Assembly (NCBI RefSeq): GCF_024679095.1
Contig: NC_066544.1
Span: 2,498,283 to 2,562,282, forward strand
Source of the DNA: Eriocheir sinensis
Taxonomy: Eukaryota; Arthropoda; Malacostraca; Decapoda; Varunidae
Length of the DNA stretch: 64,000 bases
Reading direction: 5' to 3'
Below, piece after piece: positions 13,559 to 25,725 of the stretch. The notes beneath the pieces are model-generated. The model was not told the origin of the DNA and did not search any database. It was given only the letters and a program-made list of their open reading frames with translations. Every line of letters begins with the position of its first letter. Position 1 is the first letter of the stretch. The position numbers were made by a program, and so were the translations under genes.

Positions 13559-14166
13559 AACGTAAGTGGTTAGAGTGTCATAATTCGAAATAATTTTAAT
13601 GATATATTTCACACGTCATCATAGTTCAGATTTAAAACGACTTATTTCTACTTAGAGTTCAATCATAAGACACCTATTTATCCTAATTTTGTGACAATAA
13701 TGACACATCTTCAGATAACCAACAAGAGTGTCTGCATTTTCAGTTGCAAAATGTATCATTTTGTTTACACCCAAAAAGGGTGTCTGCATTTTCAGTAGCA
13801 TACTGTATTATTTTGAAATAGTTTCCAAAGCAGTTAAGTACGTCTCAAATGAATACTGTATTAAGACTAGAATAATACACTATAACACTAAATAATCCAT
13901 TACAAAAGATACTTACATTTGCTTCAAGATAGGCACATCAAGACATATGTCACTTCAGGAGTAAGCTCGCACACCCATCCCCTGAGACGGTTGAAGCACA
14001 ACTGAGATAAGACAGTGTTACCACTAACCTATTGTACTTTTGGTTTGGTGTAATGGAGACATTTAGCGCCACCATGCGGGTAATTTTTCAAGTAGAGATA
14101 TGACATTTATACAATTAAAAAGCTTGCATTTTGAGGAATATGATGGTGTACTCAACTCAAAATTCT

Positions 14167-14589
<423 letters not shown>

Positions 14590-14804
14590 CCCGGTAGCAG
14601 CGACAGGCAAAATTTGAGGCTTTACCGTGTAGCAGCGACGGGCCAAATTTGTGCCATGATATAAACCCAAAAAAATAAATGATACATCAAGTGATCACAA
14701 ATGCTTTGATATTAATTATGAAATGGTTTGTGTGAGTGATGATTTTTTCTCATCTTACTTGCTTAGAGGGACCATTAAGAAACATGATCCCCGCTGCTAC
14801 CGGG
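14590..14804. mobile_element. Small CCC...GGG inverted-repeat element (215 bp)
   Basis: Inverted ends CCCGGTAGCAGCG, perfect over 13 bp. TTAA follows on the right (14805-14808), while the left flank is GTAA. The inner copy GTAGCAGCGACGGGC repeats part of the end. Probably a piggyBac-type MITE with one mutated flank. Confidence 0.5.
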
Positions 14805-15221
14805 TTAAACAACCGCACCCGGTAACTACTCCCTTTATCTGCTGTCCCATCCTTCAGTTACTGTAGTCTTTTTCAGCCTACAGTATTTCCCGCCTTATAA
14901 AACGCACCTATAATTTGGCAAGATGTATTTAGTCCCTATTTAGAAAAAAAATAAACAATAAAAAATTCCCTCATCTGGATTTTTCAGAAATAATAGGACA
15001 TCAGACCTAAAGATTGAGATCTAAGGCAAATTCACACAGTAGAGGGAATAAGACAGCAAAAATATTTTATGGGAGGTAAAAGGTTATGAAAGTGAATGAG
15101 AAAGAGGAAATGGTAACAGTATTTAGACTTTTCCATATTTGTAAAATAGTAAAACATAGTTTCTTAGATAACCAGGCTGGGTATTTCTCTTTATTTGTCC
15201 AATGTGATGAATCCATTTTCA
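14805..15221. other. AT-rich non-coding region with an isolated family A-like terminus
   Basis: At 14881, after TA, the sequence CAGTATTTCCCGCCTTATAA followed by AACGCACC resembles the family A end. No partner end was found. The rest looks like intron upstream of the exon at 15222: a splice-acceptor-like tract ends in TTTTCAG at 15215-15221. Confidence 0.4.
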
Positions 15222-15346
15222 GACTGCAGTATAGCCAGGACAATCTCCACCTCTGTGGCATCACTGAGAGTGGCATTCTGGTGGTGTGGGAGTCCTCTCT
15301 TGTCAAGACCAAGATCCCCAAGTTTATCACTGTCCCACCTGTGTAG
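15222..15346 (+). CDS. Putative terminal exon of a WD40-repeat-like host gene
   Basis: A candidate 3' splice site (CCATTTTCAG) is followed by a short open frame reading LQYSQDNLHLCGITESG, ILVVWESSLVKTK and IPKFITVPPV, then TAG at 15344-15346. The pattern of hydrophobic residues followed by G-x-L-x-VW resembles the last strands of a WD40 blade. Codon use is richer in G and C than the surroundings, and the frame is not part of any repeat seen here. The frame stays open upstream to 15086, but that part looks intronic. I cannot name the gene, and no other exon is visible. Confidence 0.5.
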
Positions 15347-15640
15347 CTACTCACCCTTCAGAAAAACTTTCTCAAGTCACCTAAGGGAGATTCATTGTTT
15401 TCTGTATATTTTGAATTTTGGGTTGGTAATGATTGTTGGTGAACAGTTTTCTTTCATCTTCAGCTTGTCACAGAAATTTCACCTTTCTTGTTATTTTTGT
15501 AGGGAGATGGAAATTTATTCATATGAGTTTTAATAATTCTCTTTTTAGCTTTAGTAGAGACAGTATGTATAGGTAATATGTCTTTTAGAAGCCAGTTGAG
15601 CCATGAATACATTTTTTATGGGAAATAAATTTCAAAAGTT
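15347..15640 (+). terminator. Probable 3' UTR with poly(A) signal
   Basis: AT-rich sequence after the stop codon, with an AATAAA hexamer at 15624-15629, about 280 bases downstream. This suits the 3' end of the putative exon. The cleavage site is not identified. Confidence 0.4.
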
Positions 15641-16065
15641 ATTTTCAGAATTTCTTATGTGGGCATTTAAGCATGGAAGCAGCATGCTTGTACAGTACTT
15701 TTTGGTCAAGTACTTATTTGTCTTCCAAGCTTTTTCTTTTCTGTATAAATCTCCATGCCAATGCAATGCTACTTAAAACTAGAGACATGTTAAATTACCT
15801 GATATAGTGTAGGTGGAATACATATTTACCGTCCCATTTATCTGGGTATATCTATGAATACGCTTTGTGTATGCTGCTACAAGACTGTACAAAGAACTTA
15901 ATAGTGATGTAAAGAGTCCCTATTTAGTATTTAAGCAGTCAGCAAGCTAAAGTATGCAGTACCTCAGAAATCTCATTGATTACATCATTTTTTTTCTTTC
16001 CTTGTTTTGGTGTGTGTATGTGTGTGCATGCATGTATGCATTTCCGTGAGTGCATGTGCACGCAC

Positions 16066-16101
<36 letters not shown>

Positions 16102-16568
16102 TGTAGGACCTATGAGGATACAGGCAGCTGGTCAGCTTTACTGGCCACAATGTTGGTAGTGGCAGCTGCTAAGCTACTCTGGTTGCAGTGCGAAGGCAGT
16201 AGCTGTGCCCAAGATTCTGCTTCACTTCTACCATGGCAGTTTGTACCTGGGGCTCATCAGGCTAGGTAGGCACCACCTACCCACTTTAGCATTCAGCACT
16301 GCATCAGGTAATAGGATATAGAATAGAGAGCAGTCAAATTGGCATATGAAATTGACATCTTCATATTTTAAATGGAATATTTTAATGCAAATATTTTCTC
16401 CAAATCACACACACAAAAAAAATGGAATCTCCTAAGTTCAGCACAGAACAGAGGCTGATGTTTATGCTGTACCTGGCAGCATCAAGGAGCTGTAATTACT
16501 TAGTCTTTTATTCAAGTTTTCTTGACTGTGAAAGATGAATTAGTTTCTTCTGTTTTGTATGTACTTAT
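15641..16568. other. Intergenic AT-rich DNA with GT/GA microsatellite
   Basis: No coding sequence recognised. A degenerate TG/CATG stretch (16009-16076) runs into (GA)n at about 16077-16101. Confidence 0.5.
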
Positions 16569-16959
16569 GTAATGCGGGGGAAACATAAAAATCAATAACC
16601 TTAAATAACTGAGGTATTAACTGAATCATGTGAGTGCAAGACACAGGGCAGACATTCAGACCAACAGGTGAACAAGTGCTGAACCAGACTTGTGTGATCA
16701 TGAGTCCAGACATTCAGACCAACAGGTGAACAAGTGCTGAACCAGACTCGTGTGATCATGAGTCCAGACATTCAGACCAACAGGTGAACAAGTGCTGAAC
16801 CAGACTCGCGTGATCATGAGTCATGAACACACAAGTCTGGTTCAGCACTTGTTCGCCGGTTGGTCTGAATGTCTGCCCTGTGTTTTGCAATCACATGATT
16901 CAGTTAATACCTCAGTTATTTAAGGCTATTGATTTTTATGTTTTCCCCCATTGCATTAC
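16569..16959. mobile_element. Fold-back MITE with three 58-bp tandem repeats and 6-bp TSD
   Basis: The outer arms (about 16569-16700 and 16828-16959) are near-perfect inverted copies beginning GTAATGC. Between and overlapping them are three tandem 58-bp units starting GACATTCAGACC at 16651, 16709 and 16767. Flanks are ACTTAT at 16563-16568 and 16960-16965, a likely target duplication. It has no coding capacity, and the transcript would fold into a long hairpin. Confidence 0.8.
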
Positions 16960-17600
<641 letters not shown>

Positions 17601-18137
17601 CTCAAGCAAGACTGTTCCAGAGTTAACCATCAATTTTGATTAAAGCATGCATAAACGATTAAGCCACCTCAGGGGAGCTAGAGTAGAGCAGGGCAGCATA
17701 AATATAAATTTATACGGCTCTGGAGCACTGTTATGAGTTGCATCTGGTGCACACAAATCTAAACTATTTTTGAATTTGAAATAATTTTGAGAGGAAGCCT
17801 TTGTTTTGAAATGACACGGTCCATACTCTTCTCAAATTCCTATATTCAAACCAGGTCTTCGACTGCTTTACAATACCATCCCGATGCTGTCCGGACACAT
17901 GTAGAACGTTGCTTCTAAATTGGGGACTTGCTGTAGTACATGTCTGATACTCATAGCATATCCATAACAATAACCCCCCCACAGGCCCCCATCGCCAACC
18001 TGCCAGCCTCAGTGCCTCACAGCCCGTCGCTAAGCATGCTGTTCGGCTATTCAGACAACTGTGCATGCAGCTATGCAGACAGCATCCACAATAAAAAAAC
18101 AATATACTTATTTTTATTAGGTTTGTCAGTATTATTA
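17601..18137. other. Non-coding DNA, nothing recognised
   Basis: No coding region recognised. May be the interior of the element starting at 17499. Confidence 0.4.
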
Positions 18138-18176
18138 TAGTAGAACCTCATTTATCCGGTACAAATGGGGGGAAGC

Positions 18177-18422
18177 TCATGCTGGATAACCCGTTTTGCT
18201 GTTGTTTTCAGACCTACTCCTGTAGGATTGCCAAAAGTCATAGATGATGGAGGATGAACAGCCGAATTCCTCCATCAGACTATGGCAGGACTCATGTTTC
18301 TTAAGTCTCTGGCAGATCTCTAACTTCTGCTTCAACGTAAGCACCTTGCGCTTCCTCTTCTCCATAACCTTAGGCATGTTGCTACCGAATAACAGTCCCA
18401 ATGGTCCAGTAATAACGGTCAA
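18177..18422 (-). pseudogene. Tigger/pogo transposase N-terminus (CENP-B-type HTH), truncated
   Basis: The minus-strand frame contains KRKRKVLTLKQKLEICQRLK, then SLMEEFGCSSSIIYDFWQSY. This is the CENP-B N-terminal / Psq helix-turn-helix that pogo and Tigger transposases use to bind their ends. Only about 80 codons remain: the second DNA-binding domain and the DDE catalytic domain are gone. The likely start Met lies in NMPKVMEKRKRK. Context within TA-flanked inverted ends supports transposon origin rather than a host gene. Confidence 0.8.
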
Positions 18423-18635
18423 AGGCAGGTCTCATTACGGCAGCACACCACTCTGGTCTATGGCGGGTAAATGCATCGGCGATGCCACATAGTTGCCAAC
18501 TCCACTTTGGCAGCCTTGGCGTAAACAACCAGTGTTGCCATTCTTGCAATTTTCCCACTAGATCTAGAGATTTTGGGTAATGACCTAGCAGGAAAATTTG
18601 CCATTTAGCAGCTAGAGTTTTAGTGAAAATTCCTA

Positions 18636-19873
18636 CAGTACCCTCTTGAGTTTCACGCTCGCTTCGTTCCGAAGGTATAGCGCTAAACTCGAGGACCGCG
18701 AAACTCAAGGTATTGAAAACACTGGAAAAGCACTTATCTGTTCCGACCTGTGGATATTTTTTATTTATTTATTTATTTATTTTTTTTTTTTTTACATGTG
18801 GGCTATGGCGCCGGTAGACTATACATCTGGGCCTGATGGTCGGCCCCGAGCCCGCCATGGTGCAGGTAACTGTTTATAGTGGCGCTATTATAATTGGCTC
18901 ATGCTGCCCCCCGGAGCTCACTTTTTTTCCTCCTTTACTCCCATGTTATCTCAAAATACGTACCTTGGAAAAAGGAAGAAAACAGGAAGAGAGAACGGGT
19001 CATTTTAAAGCCACAGATGAAGCCCTACGATTGGCTGAGCTCTGAAAACACGCTTGTGATTCGCAGGGAGTCCGATGACGTCATCGATGCCGCTCACCCG
19101 GTCAGCGGCCTCGCTGCCTTGGGGCAGTGTCACACTGGCCGTTTTCCTCTAACCATTGTGTCTACTCACCCGTGCGCCCATCCGGGAGCGAGTTGTCGGT
19201 TGTCCGTAACCTGGTGTCACACTGGGCCTTTCTTCCCACCACGTTGGTGGCAGCTTGGGCAACCGGCAAATCAAACTTTTCCGGGTGCGCGTCACACACG
19301 GCCAAGGTCGGTTGCCCGTATCCACATCCACAATGTAAACAAAGCACTTGCCCTGTATCGACATGGCGTTGTCTGCTAAAGTAAGGGTTGCTGCGGTTTG
19401 TGCTGCCATTACCCAAGTTATGGACTTGTTGCATCAGTTAAATGGCAGGAAGAAGCTGTTGTGGGTGTGGCGTGTCTGTGGGTCCTCTGTGCCAGTTCTC
19501 ATTGCCACCATTGCGCATGAGCGGCCAACCAACCCATCTAGACTCCGACCACATAAACACGTGGATCGAGTAACAACACACACACACACACACACACACC
19601 AGACTCATCATGAACCATGGCAGATGTTTCTCACAAACAAAAATGGCTTTACCATTTCCTAGAGTGTGTGAGAACTTATTTGGTGAGTGGTTCACACAAA
19701 CCAAACATACCCAATGGCAAGAAGAGAGCAGTGTTAAAGACGATTGCTCTCTTCTTGCCAAGAGCTAGGTTTGGTTCATGTGAGCCACTCACCAAATACG
19801 TTTTAACACACTCAAAAAATGGTGAAGTCGTTTCAGTTTGTCAGAAACATCTGCAATGGTTTCTAATGAGTCT

Positions 19874-19909
<36 letters not shown>

Positions 19910-20308
19910 TGTTTATTGTTATTCGATCTATGTGAGCAGACGACGCCATGTCGATACAGGGCAAGTGCTTTGTTTACGTTGTGGATGTGGATACGGACAA
20001 CCGAACTTGGCCGTGTGTGACGCACACCAGGAAAAGTTGGAGTTGCCAGTTGCCCTAGGTGGCGCCAACGCGGTGGGAAGAAAAAAGCCCTGTGTGACAC
20101 CAGCTTATGGATAACCGTGAGCTCGCTCCCGGTTGGCCCAACGGTTGGACGAAAACAGCCATCGTGACACCGCCTTAAGGCAGTGAAGCCGCTGATGTGG
20201 TGAGCGTCGGCGATGACGTCATTGGACTCCTAGCGAATCACAAGCATGTTTTCAGAACTGGCAGGCAATTGTAAGGCAGCCGCCTTCAACTGCGGCTTCA
20301 AAACGACC

Positions 20309-20361
<53 letters not shown>

Positions 20362-20573
20362 GCCACAATGTTTGGAGGAAAACGTCCATTGTGACACTAC
20401 CTTTAAAGGCAGCGTGCGTGATGCCGATGGTAAGTAGACGTGACCCGTACGTGTCAAAGCAGAGCGAAACTCGTGGTGATAATGCGCGAAACTCGGGATG
20501 GTAAGAATTTAGGACTAACCGCGAAACTTGTGGATCGCAAAACTTGGATAGCGCGAACCTCAAGAGGGTACTG
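18636..20573. mobile_element. Family B fold-back element (1.94 kb palindrome)
   Basis: Ends are CAGTACCCTCTTGAGTTTCA on the left and CAGTACCCTCTTGAGGTTCG on the right read inward; TA lies at 18634-18635 and 20574-20575. The interior folds back on itself. GGCAAGAAGAGAGCA at 19716-19730 faces its complement at 19745-19759 across a 14-nt loop, and matching arms extend outward: CA repeat at 19577-19598 against GT repeat at 19874-19907, then 19090-19400 against 19920-20210. It contains two TGACGTCA octamers (19076, 20214). Non-coding. Confidence 0.8.
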
Positions 20574-20756
20574 TATTTAGGCATTTTTGAAGGGTATAAT
20601 TATTACATTACTTAAAATCTACCAATTTAGGGCTCTGATCTAGCGATTTTTGAAGGTAAATCTAACGGGACTGAATATTTTTTATAACAACAATCTAAAC
20701 AACACCAGAGCATATTCATGCCATTGTTTTGGCTGCTGGATAACAAGATTCTACTG

Positions 20757-21547
20757 TATAAGTATTATTAAATTTCCGCCACTTCTAACGGACGAAGTTC
20801 TCCCCCAATTAGTTCTTTGTACTGAGGATGTACTGTGTATATATATCAAACAAACATTCCTTCTATGTGACTGTGATCGTAGGAGCCACACACCAATGCT
20901 TATCTCGGGTACCAAGCAGTTTCTTCCTCCAGACAAACACTACTAGACATCTTTGGAACCAAGTCCACTATAACATAGAAGTAGAAATTTTGTTCACCAT
21001 GATGATTGACAACTGGCATCACTCTCTTAATCCTCTCGTGCATCACAAAGTGTAAAGCGTTTTGTAAAGTACCACCAGACTAGTGTTTATCCTTGAACCC
21101 TACCTCTCCTTTTCATTGGATATGTTTTAGTTTATGGCCATGAGCTGTTATTTAACCAAGAATAGAAAGTACATAATTAAAATGCAAAATAACTTATTGA
21201 AAACTTCTTGCATTAGACATTATTACATAAACATGAATTCCCATTGCTAGAACCATTATATTCAGATGATGGGAAGCAAAATTAAACATAGTAATGATAG
21301 TATTATCAGATGAACTAGCCAACACTATAAATGCTAAAAATAAGAATGGGAGAAGTATAATGCTATAGTTATATTAAATACATTGCAGCCAGAATATTTC
21401 TTGGCTCATGTAGCATGTTTTAAAAGCAGCTTTACCAAGCATTGAAATAAGATGAATGTTGACATATAACAGTGTTATGCACTAGACATTGTGTAATCTA
21501 TGCAAAATTTATACAACATGGCTTGATGGTAAGACTATATTTATTAA
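20757..21547. other. AT-rich DNA, nothing recognised
   Basis: No gene, repeat or terminus seen. Confidence 0.5.
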
Positions 21548-22672
21548 CCCATAAATGCTGAGTATTGGTTTCATAGAAGGTTCTTGAAACACCATAAATA
21601 GCAAATGCTAAATTTTCTTTGTTTATTTGTTTACATGTTCATATGTGAAGTGAGTTCACAGAACACCGTGATGAAATCCAAATCATATGTTGTGTAAAGT
21701 CATGCTAGAGGGTGTGAGATGCCAGCACGAATTGGTCACCAGGTGGCTTAGAGGTGGTCTCAGTCAAGGCTGTACAGCAGTCAACAAAGGCTGGTGAGAA
21801 GGTGGCTACAAATTGCTGTTTTCTTCATACTTTCCCTCTCCTCCTCATGACTGAATGTCAATAATATGAATAGTTTTTTACTCTGAAATAATTTGGACAA
21901 CACATACTTTACTCACTTTTACTCCCTCTTGGAGGTGAATGGGGGATGTTGCAAGGTTTTGAAGGGATTGTGAGATGAAGGCTCGGGCAGTGGTGATGTG
22001 GGTGAATGATGAGGGGATAGAAACGGGATGGTCAAGAGTGGGAGAGAAAAATCAGGAAATGAGAAAACAGGATTGGAACAGGAAGGGTTAGGTGAAGAGA
22101 TACGAAAAGCTGGTGTGATGGATGACTGTGAGAAGGAGAGGAAGGGTGTTGTGATAAATGATTAGGTGAGGAAGGGTGTTGTGGTGAGGAATGAGGAGAA
22201 TTTGAACAGCGTGGCCACAAGTTTCGCCCCAAACACACCTGAAGGGCACCCTTCTTACCCACACTTGCGATGGAGGCCTTTGCTGGAGTAATAAAAGTGC
22301 AGTACAGATGGTTAAGTGACGCCATCACTCACTATTCCTATCACTGCTCGACATATTCATCATGGCTCAGAATAATACTAAGAAGTACTCGTAATAATCT
22401 TCATTTTTTGTCCCATTCCTTCTTTCTATCTTGTCAATCTTTTCTCGTATTTTCTCAAGAAGTGCTTGGTGAGGCATCCACGTTAGCTCAGTTATGACTA
22501 ATGACATTATCTCACATCCATGAGGGTCAGATATGTTGCCATGCAGCAAGACCTGTGATGGATCATGCAAAGTTTGAGTCAAACATTCAAACTTGTGGCA
22601 TTAAATCAACAATGGCTGGCTGAGCAAACCACAGCAGATTTAATTAAATCGGTGATGGCCATCATATATGGG
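21548..22672. mobile_element. Possible piggyBac-type element (TTAA flanks)
   Basis: TTAA at 21544-21547 and 22673-22676 flanks short inverted ends CCCATAAAT / CCCATATAT. No transposase is present. The inverted repeat is only about nine bases, so this is a tentative call. Confidence 0.35.
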
Positions 22673-24042
22673 TTAAAGGTACAAAAGTACGTGAGGATGC
22701 ACAAGGGGGTTAATTGAAAAAGACTAGTCAGTATCTTAATGGAGCTCCATCAACCATAAACATTTCCCACTACTTATTGGAATTCATCGATATCAGGGTA
22801 ATGCTGCATAAATATTAACAAGTTAAAAAGTCACATAACTACTGAACCTAAAACTATCAAATAAAATAATTTTCTTAAATGAGCATTGTAAACATAAAAA
22901 GTTATTACTAATTTCCTCTCCACCATACATATATATGTGGAAAAGCTGGGTGATGGTAATGACTATTTCTTATTTCTTGGTATTACTTCATTGTCATGAA
23001 AACTCAATTAGAGTTTTGTGGAGGAATGGTAGCTGGGAGAGAGTGATGTGCGGTACTGGCTTGAGTTAGTCTCTGCCAGGTCCTGGTTAACCTGTAATTC
23101 TGTGTGATCTTGAATCTCGTGCTTGTCGTGGGTATCTTGCATGCCACTAAATTCATGTCAGTATTCTGTAATCATTCTTGTCTTGTTTGCAGCTTTTTTC
23201 CTGTAGCAGCTGTTTTTCTTTGTAGGAGAGTTTGTGCCACCACCTCATGGCATACCTTCAGTACTCAATATTGCAAATATTTAAATTTTTGCTCAGCAGT
23301 ATACACCATTAGATGTAAGCATACATACAGAATTAGAATTGACTTTTTTAAGCAGTTTTAATATTTTCTGCATCCCATGTTGGGTAGCAAACAACCACCT
23401 CACCCCAGCAGTTAGTAAACTGAATATTTTCATATCTTATTAAGTATTGCATGCTCTAGCTACATAATGATGGCTTTAATATTATTTTATTGAATAATCA
23501 TTTTTGTAGAAAAATTACTTTGTATTACATTTTTAGACAAATAGATTTTCTACCTAGGCTTTCAGGAAAATTTTTGTTTCCAGTCAATTTATACAAGTTT
23601 TATAGTTTTAAAATCCTTCTTTTCAAACTGAAGCTGACATACGATACATGAGATATAAAATGACAAATTCCAGAACTCTGTTGACCTCATGTGCCTTTCT
23701 GTTTGTGGTTTTCCCTGTTTTCTCAGCCTTGCCACAGCTTGCTTGAGCTACAGGAGGCTGGAAGAAGGGTATTACCCTAGTTTCCAGTAAGATTTTGAGG
23801 TGTAGTAACTTGCTGTGATAATTGTATATGTACATCCAGTGTACCTTATGTTTTTTTTTTTTAATATTTAATCATGCTTTACCAAACAATATTTGATTAG
23901 CTTTTAAAGTTGAACTAATTTCAGCAGATTGTGACATCAGATATGCAAATGTATGCTTGGAATAAATTGTACATGAAGAAAATGTTTATTCATCTTGAGC
24001 AATCATTTTCAAACTATCTTTTTAAATGATGCTTCTTATCTA
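22673..24042. other. AT-rich DNA, nothing recognised
   Basis: Single-copy-looking sequence. Short open frames show no recognisable protein. Confidence 0.5.
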
Positions 24043-24474
24043 CAGTACCCTCTCGAGTACCACCACGAGTTTCGCGTTGCTTTGACATGTTCGGGTCACG
24101 TCTACCTACCGTCAGCGTCATGCGTGCTACCTTAATAGGCGGTGTCCAACCATTGGGGCTATGGGCAACTGCGGTTGCCCGTATGCCCAACCAGGAGCGA
24201 GTCGTTGGTTGTCCTTATAAATGGAAAACGGTTGTGAGTATGAGCTTGGGTACGTGGGTACCGAACGGCTGCATGTAAACAAACAGACGACGGCAGTGGC
24301 TGAGGAGTGAGGAGCAGTGGAAGATGGCCCACCAAGAGACTCGTAAAATGGACTGGCAGAGCTGCTTTGTTTACTACTTGATTAACAAGATAAGAGAACA
24401 CCCCGTGCTGTGGAACCACAGTCCAAAAATCTTTTTCTCCAGTCTATGAAAATTGTAGATCTCCCGGTGTTGTT
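24043..24474 (+). mobile_element. Family B element, left-end copy
   Basis: Begins CAGTACCCTCTCGAG after TA at 24041-24042. From 24055 it is nearly identical to 5396-5800 of the nested family B copy. No right end follows; it breaks off near 24474. Confidence 0.75.
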
Positions 24475-24641
24475 TTGCTACGTACCAAATACGTGCATTA
24501 TTCCCACGACCATCCTGCTATGTACATATTAAGTTTTTGCTATGTTACTGCTACCTTTAGTGTGCATATTGCCACGACCTTCCTGCTACATACTATGACC
24601 TTTCTGCAGCAATTCCTGCAACAGCTCCTTCACCCAGTCAC

Positions 24642-24791
24642 ATATCCATATTCTTTACCTTTCTTTTAATGTGTACAGACAACAGTGAAAATCAACGGTA
24701 ACCACGCTTAAACAACCTTCCAAGTGTGAATACCGTTGATTTTTCAGTGTTGTCTACATGCATTAAAAGAAAGGCAAAGAATATGGATATG
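24642..24791. repeat. Inverted repeat / hairpin, ~60-bp arms
   Basis: The left arm 24642-24700 (starting ATATCCATATTCTTTACC) pairs with the right arm 24731-24791 with few mismatches, around a ~30-nt loop. It is non-coding and probably a small fold-back element. Confidence 0.8.
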
Positions 24792-24838
24792 GTTATGGAT
24801 TGATGATCTTGAAAGTCTAATTTGGTCTTAATCATTAA

Positions 24839-25721
24839 CACTATTGCACACGTGGACACGACATACGATCACTCTAACTGTCTGGTCAAAAAGCACGGCT
24901 TGTGATTGATGCGACTCATGTCACTGGGACAAAAAAGTTCATAAAAAATTCTGTAATTCTCATTGATGCGTGATACTTGGTCTGTAGACAGGCTAGCGCA
25001 TGTCGGCTCATGGTAAGCTGATAGACCCTTCTTGCCAGGAAATTTTCCTGGGTGACTGTGACGTGAACAGAAAATCTCTTTAGTTGACTCTCTCTAGCGG
25101 TCGCAGACGGGTTAGTGTGTGGCGGGGAGCAGGGTTACCAAATATTTTTTTCTTTCATTCAAGCCTAACTCATCAACTATACATCATATAAGAAATCTAA
25201 AACAACCATTGTATAGGTAATGATCTGTTCTTTGAGATGAAACCATAAAAAAACTATAACAGTTATGGAGATAAGTGGAAAAAAGACCATTTTTGAAAAA
25301 AAATTTTTTTCGTTTTTTTCCAAATTTATGACTTATAATTGGTGTATCAAAATTCCGTTCGTTGCGCTAATTAGCTCGTAAATGTCCGCTCTTTTGTTAT
25401 AGAACACAATTTGTTATTTTTTTACTCCTATGTGAAAATGTGAGTTTTTTTATTTCAGAAATCGGTTCGCGTCACTTCAACTCACGATATCTCAGCAAAA
25501 TACAAAACAAACATTATTATTTTTCTTTCCATATGAAAGAGCTTACAATTTACAGTGGAATGTATGTAGTTTCATAAAAGTGCACCGAGCAAAAGATTCG
25601 ATAAGCGAATTTTGAACAAAATTATACCACGCGCTCAAGGTACCAAAATCAGGCCATCCAATAGCCAGTTAGGTGTGCATTTTGGACAAGAAAATCAGAT
25701 GGGAGGGTGTGCGTGAAAGTG
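24839..25721. mobile_element. Possible piggyBac-type element (TTAA flanks)
   Basis: TTAA at 24835-24838 and 25722-25725 flanks related ends CACTATTGCACACG on the left and CACTTTCACGCACACC read inward on the right. No transposase. AT-rich interior. Confidence 0.45.
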
Positions 25722-25725
25722 TTAA

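Larger units (their letters stand above)
18138..20756 (-). mobile_element. Tigger-like DNA element with nested fold-back element
   Basis: The left end TAGTAGAACCTCATTTATCC and the right end read inward CAGTAGAATCTTGTTATCCA are related. TA duplicates lie at 18136-18137 and 20757-20758. Removing the nested family B copy (18636-20573) leaves about 680 bp containing the N-terminal piece of a Tigger/pogo transposase on the minus strand. It is therefore an internally deleted, non-autonomous derivative of a pogo-type transposon. Confidence 0.7.

Noticed and set aside
16651..16824. CRISPR-like direct repeats
   Set aside because: Three contiguous 58-bp units without spacers, in a eukaryotic fold-back element.
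18382..18708. 108-codon minus-strand frame across 18636
   Set aside because: It crosses the boundary of the nested family B element and has no protein-like features.
22032..22328. 98-codon Ser/Pro/His-rich minus-strand frame
   Set aside because: Low-complexity; no splice or homology signals.
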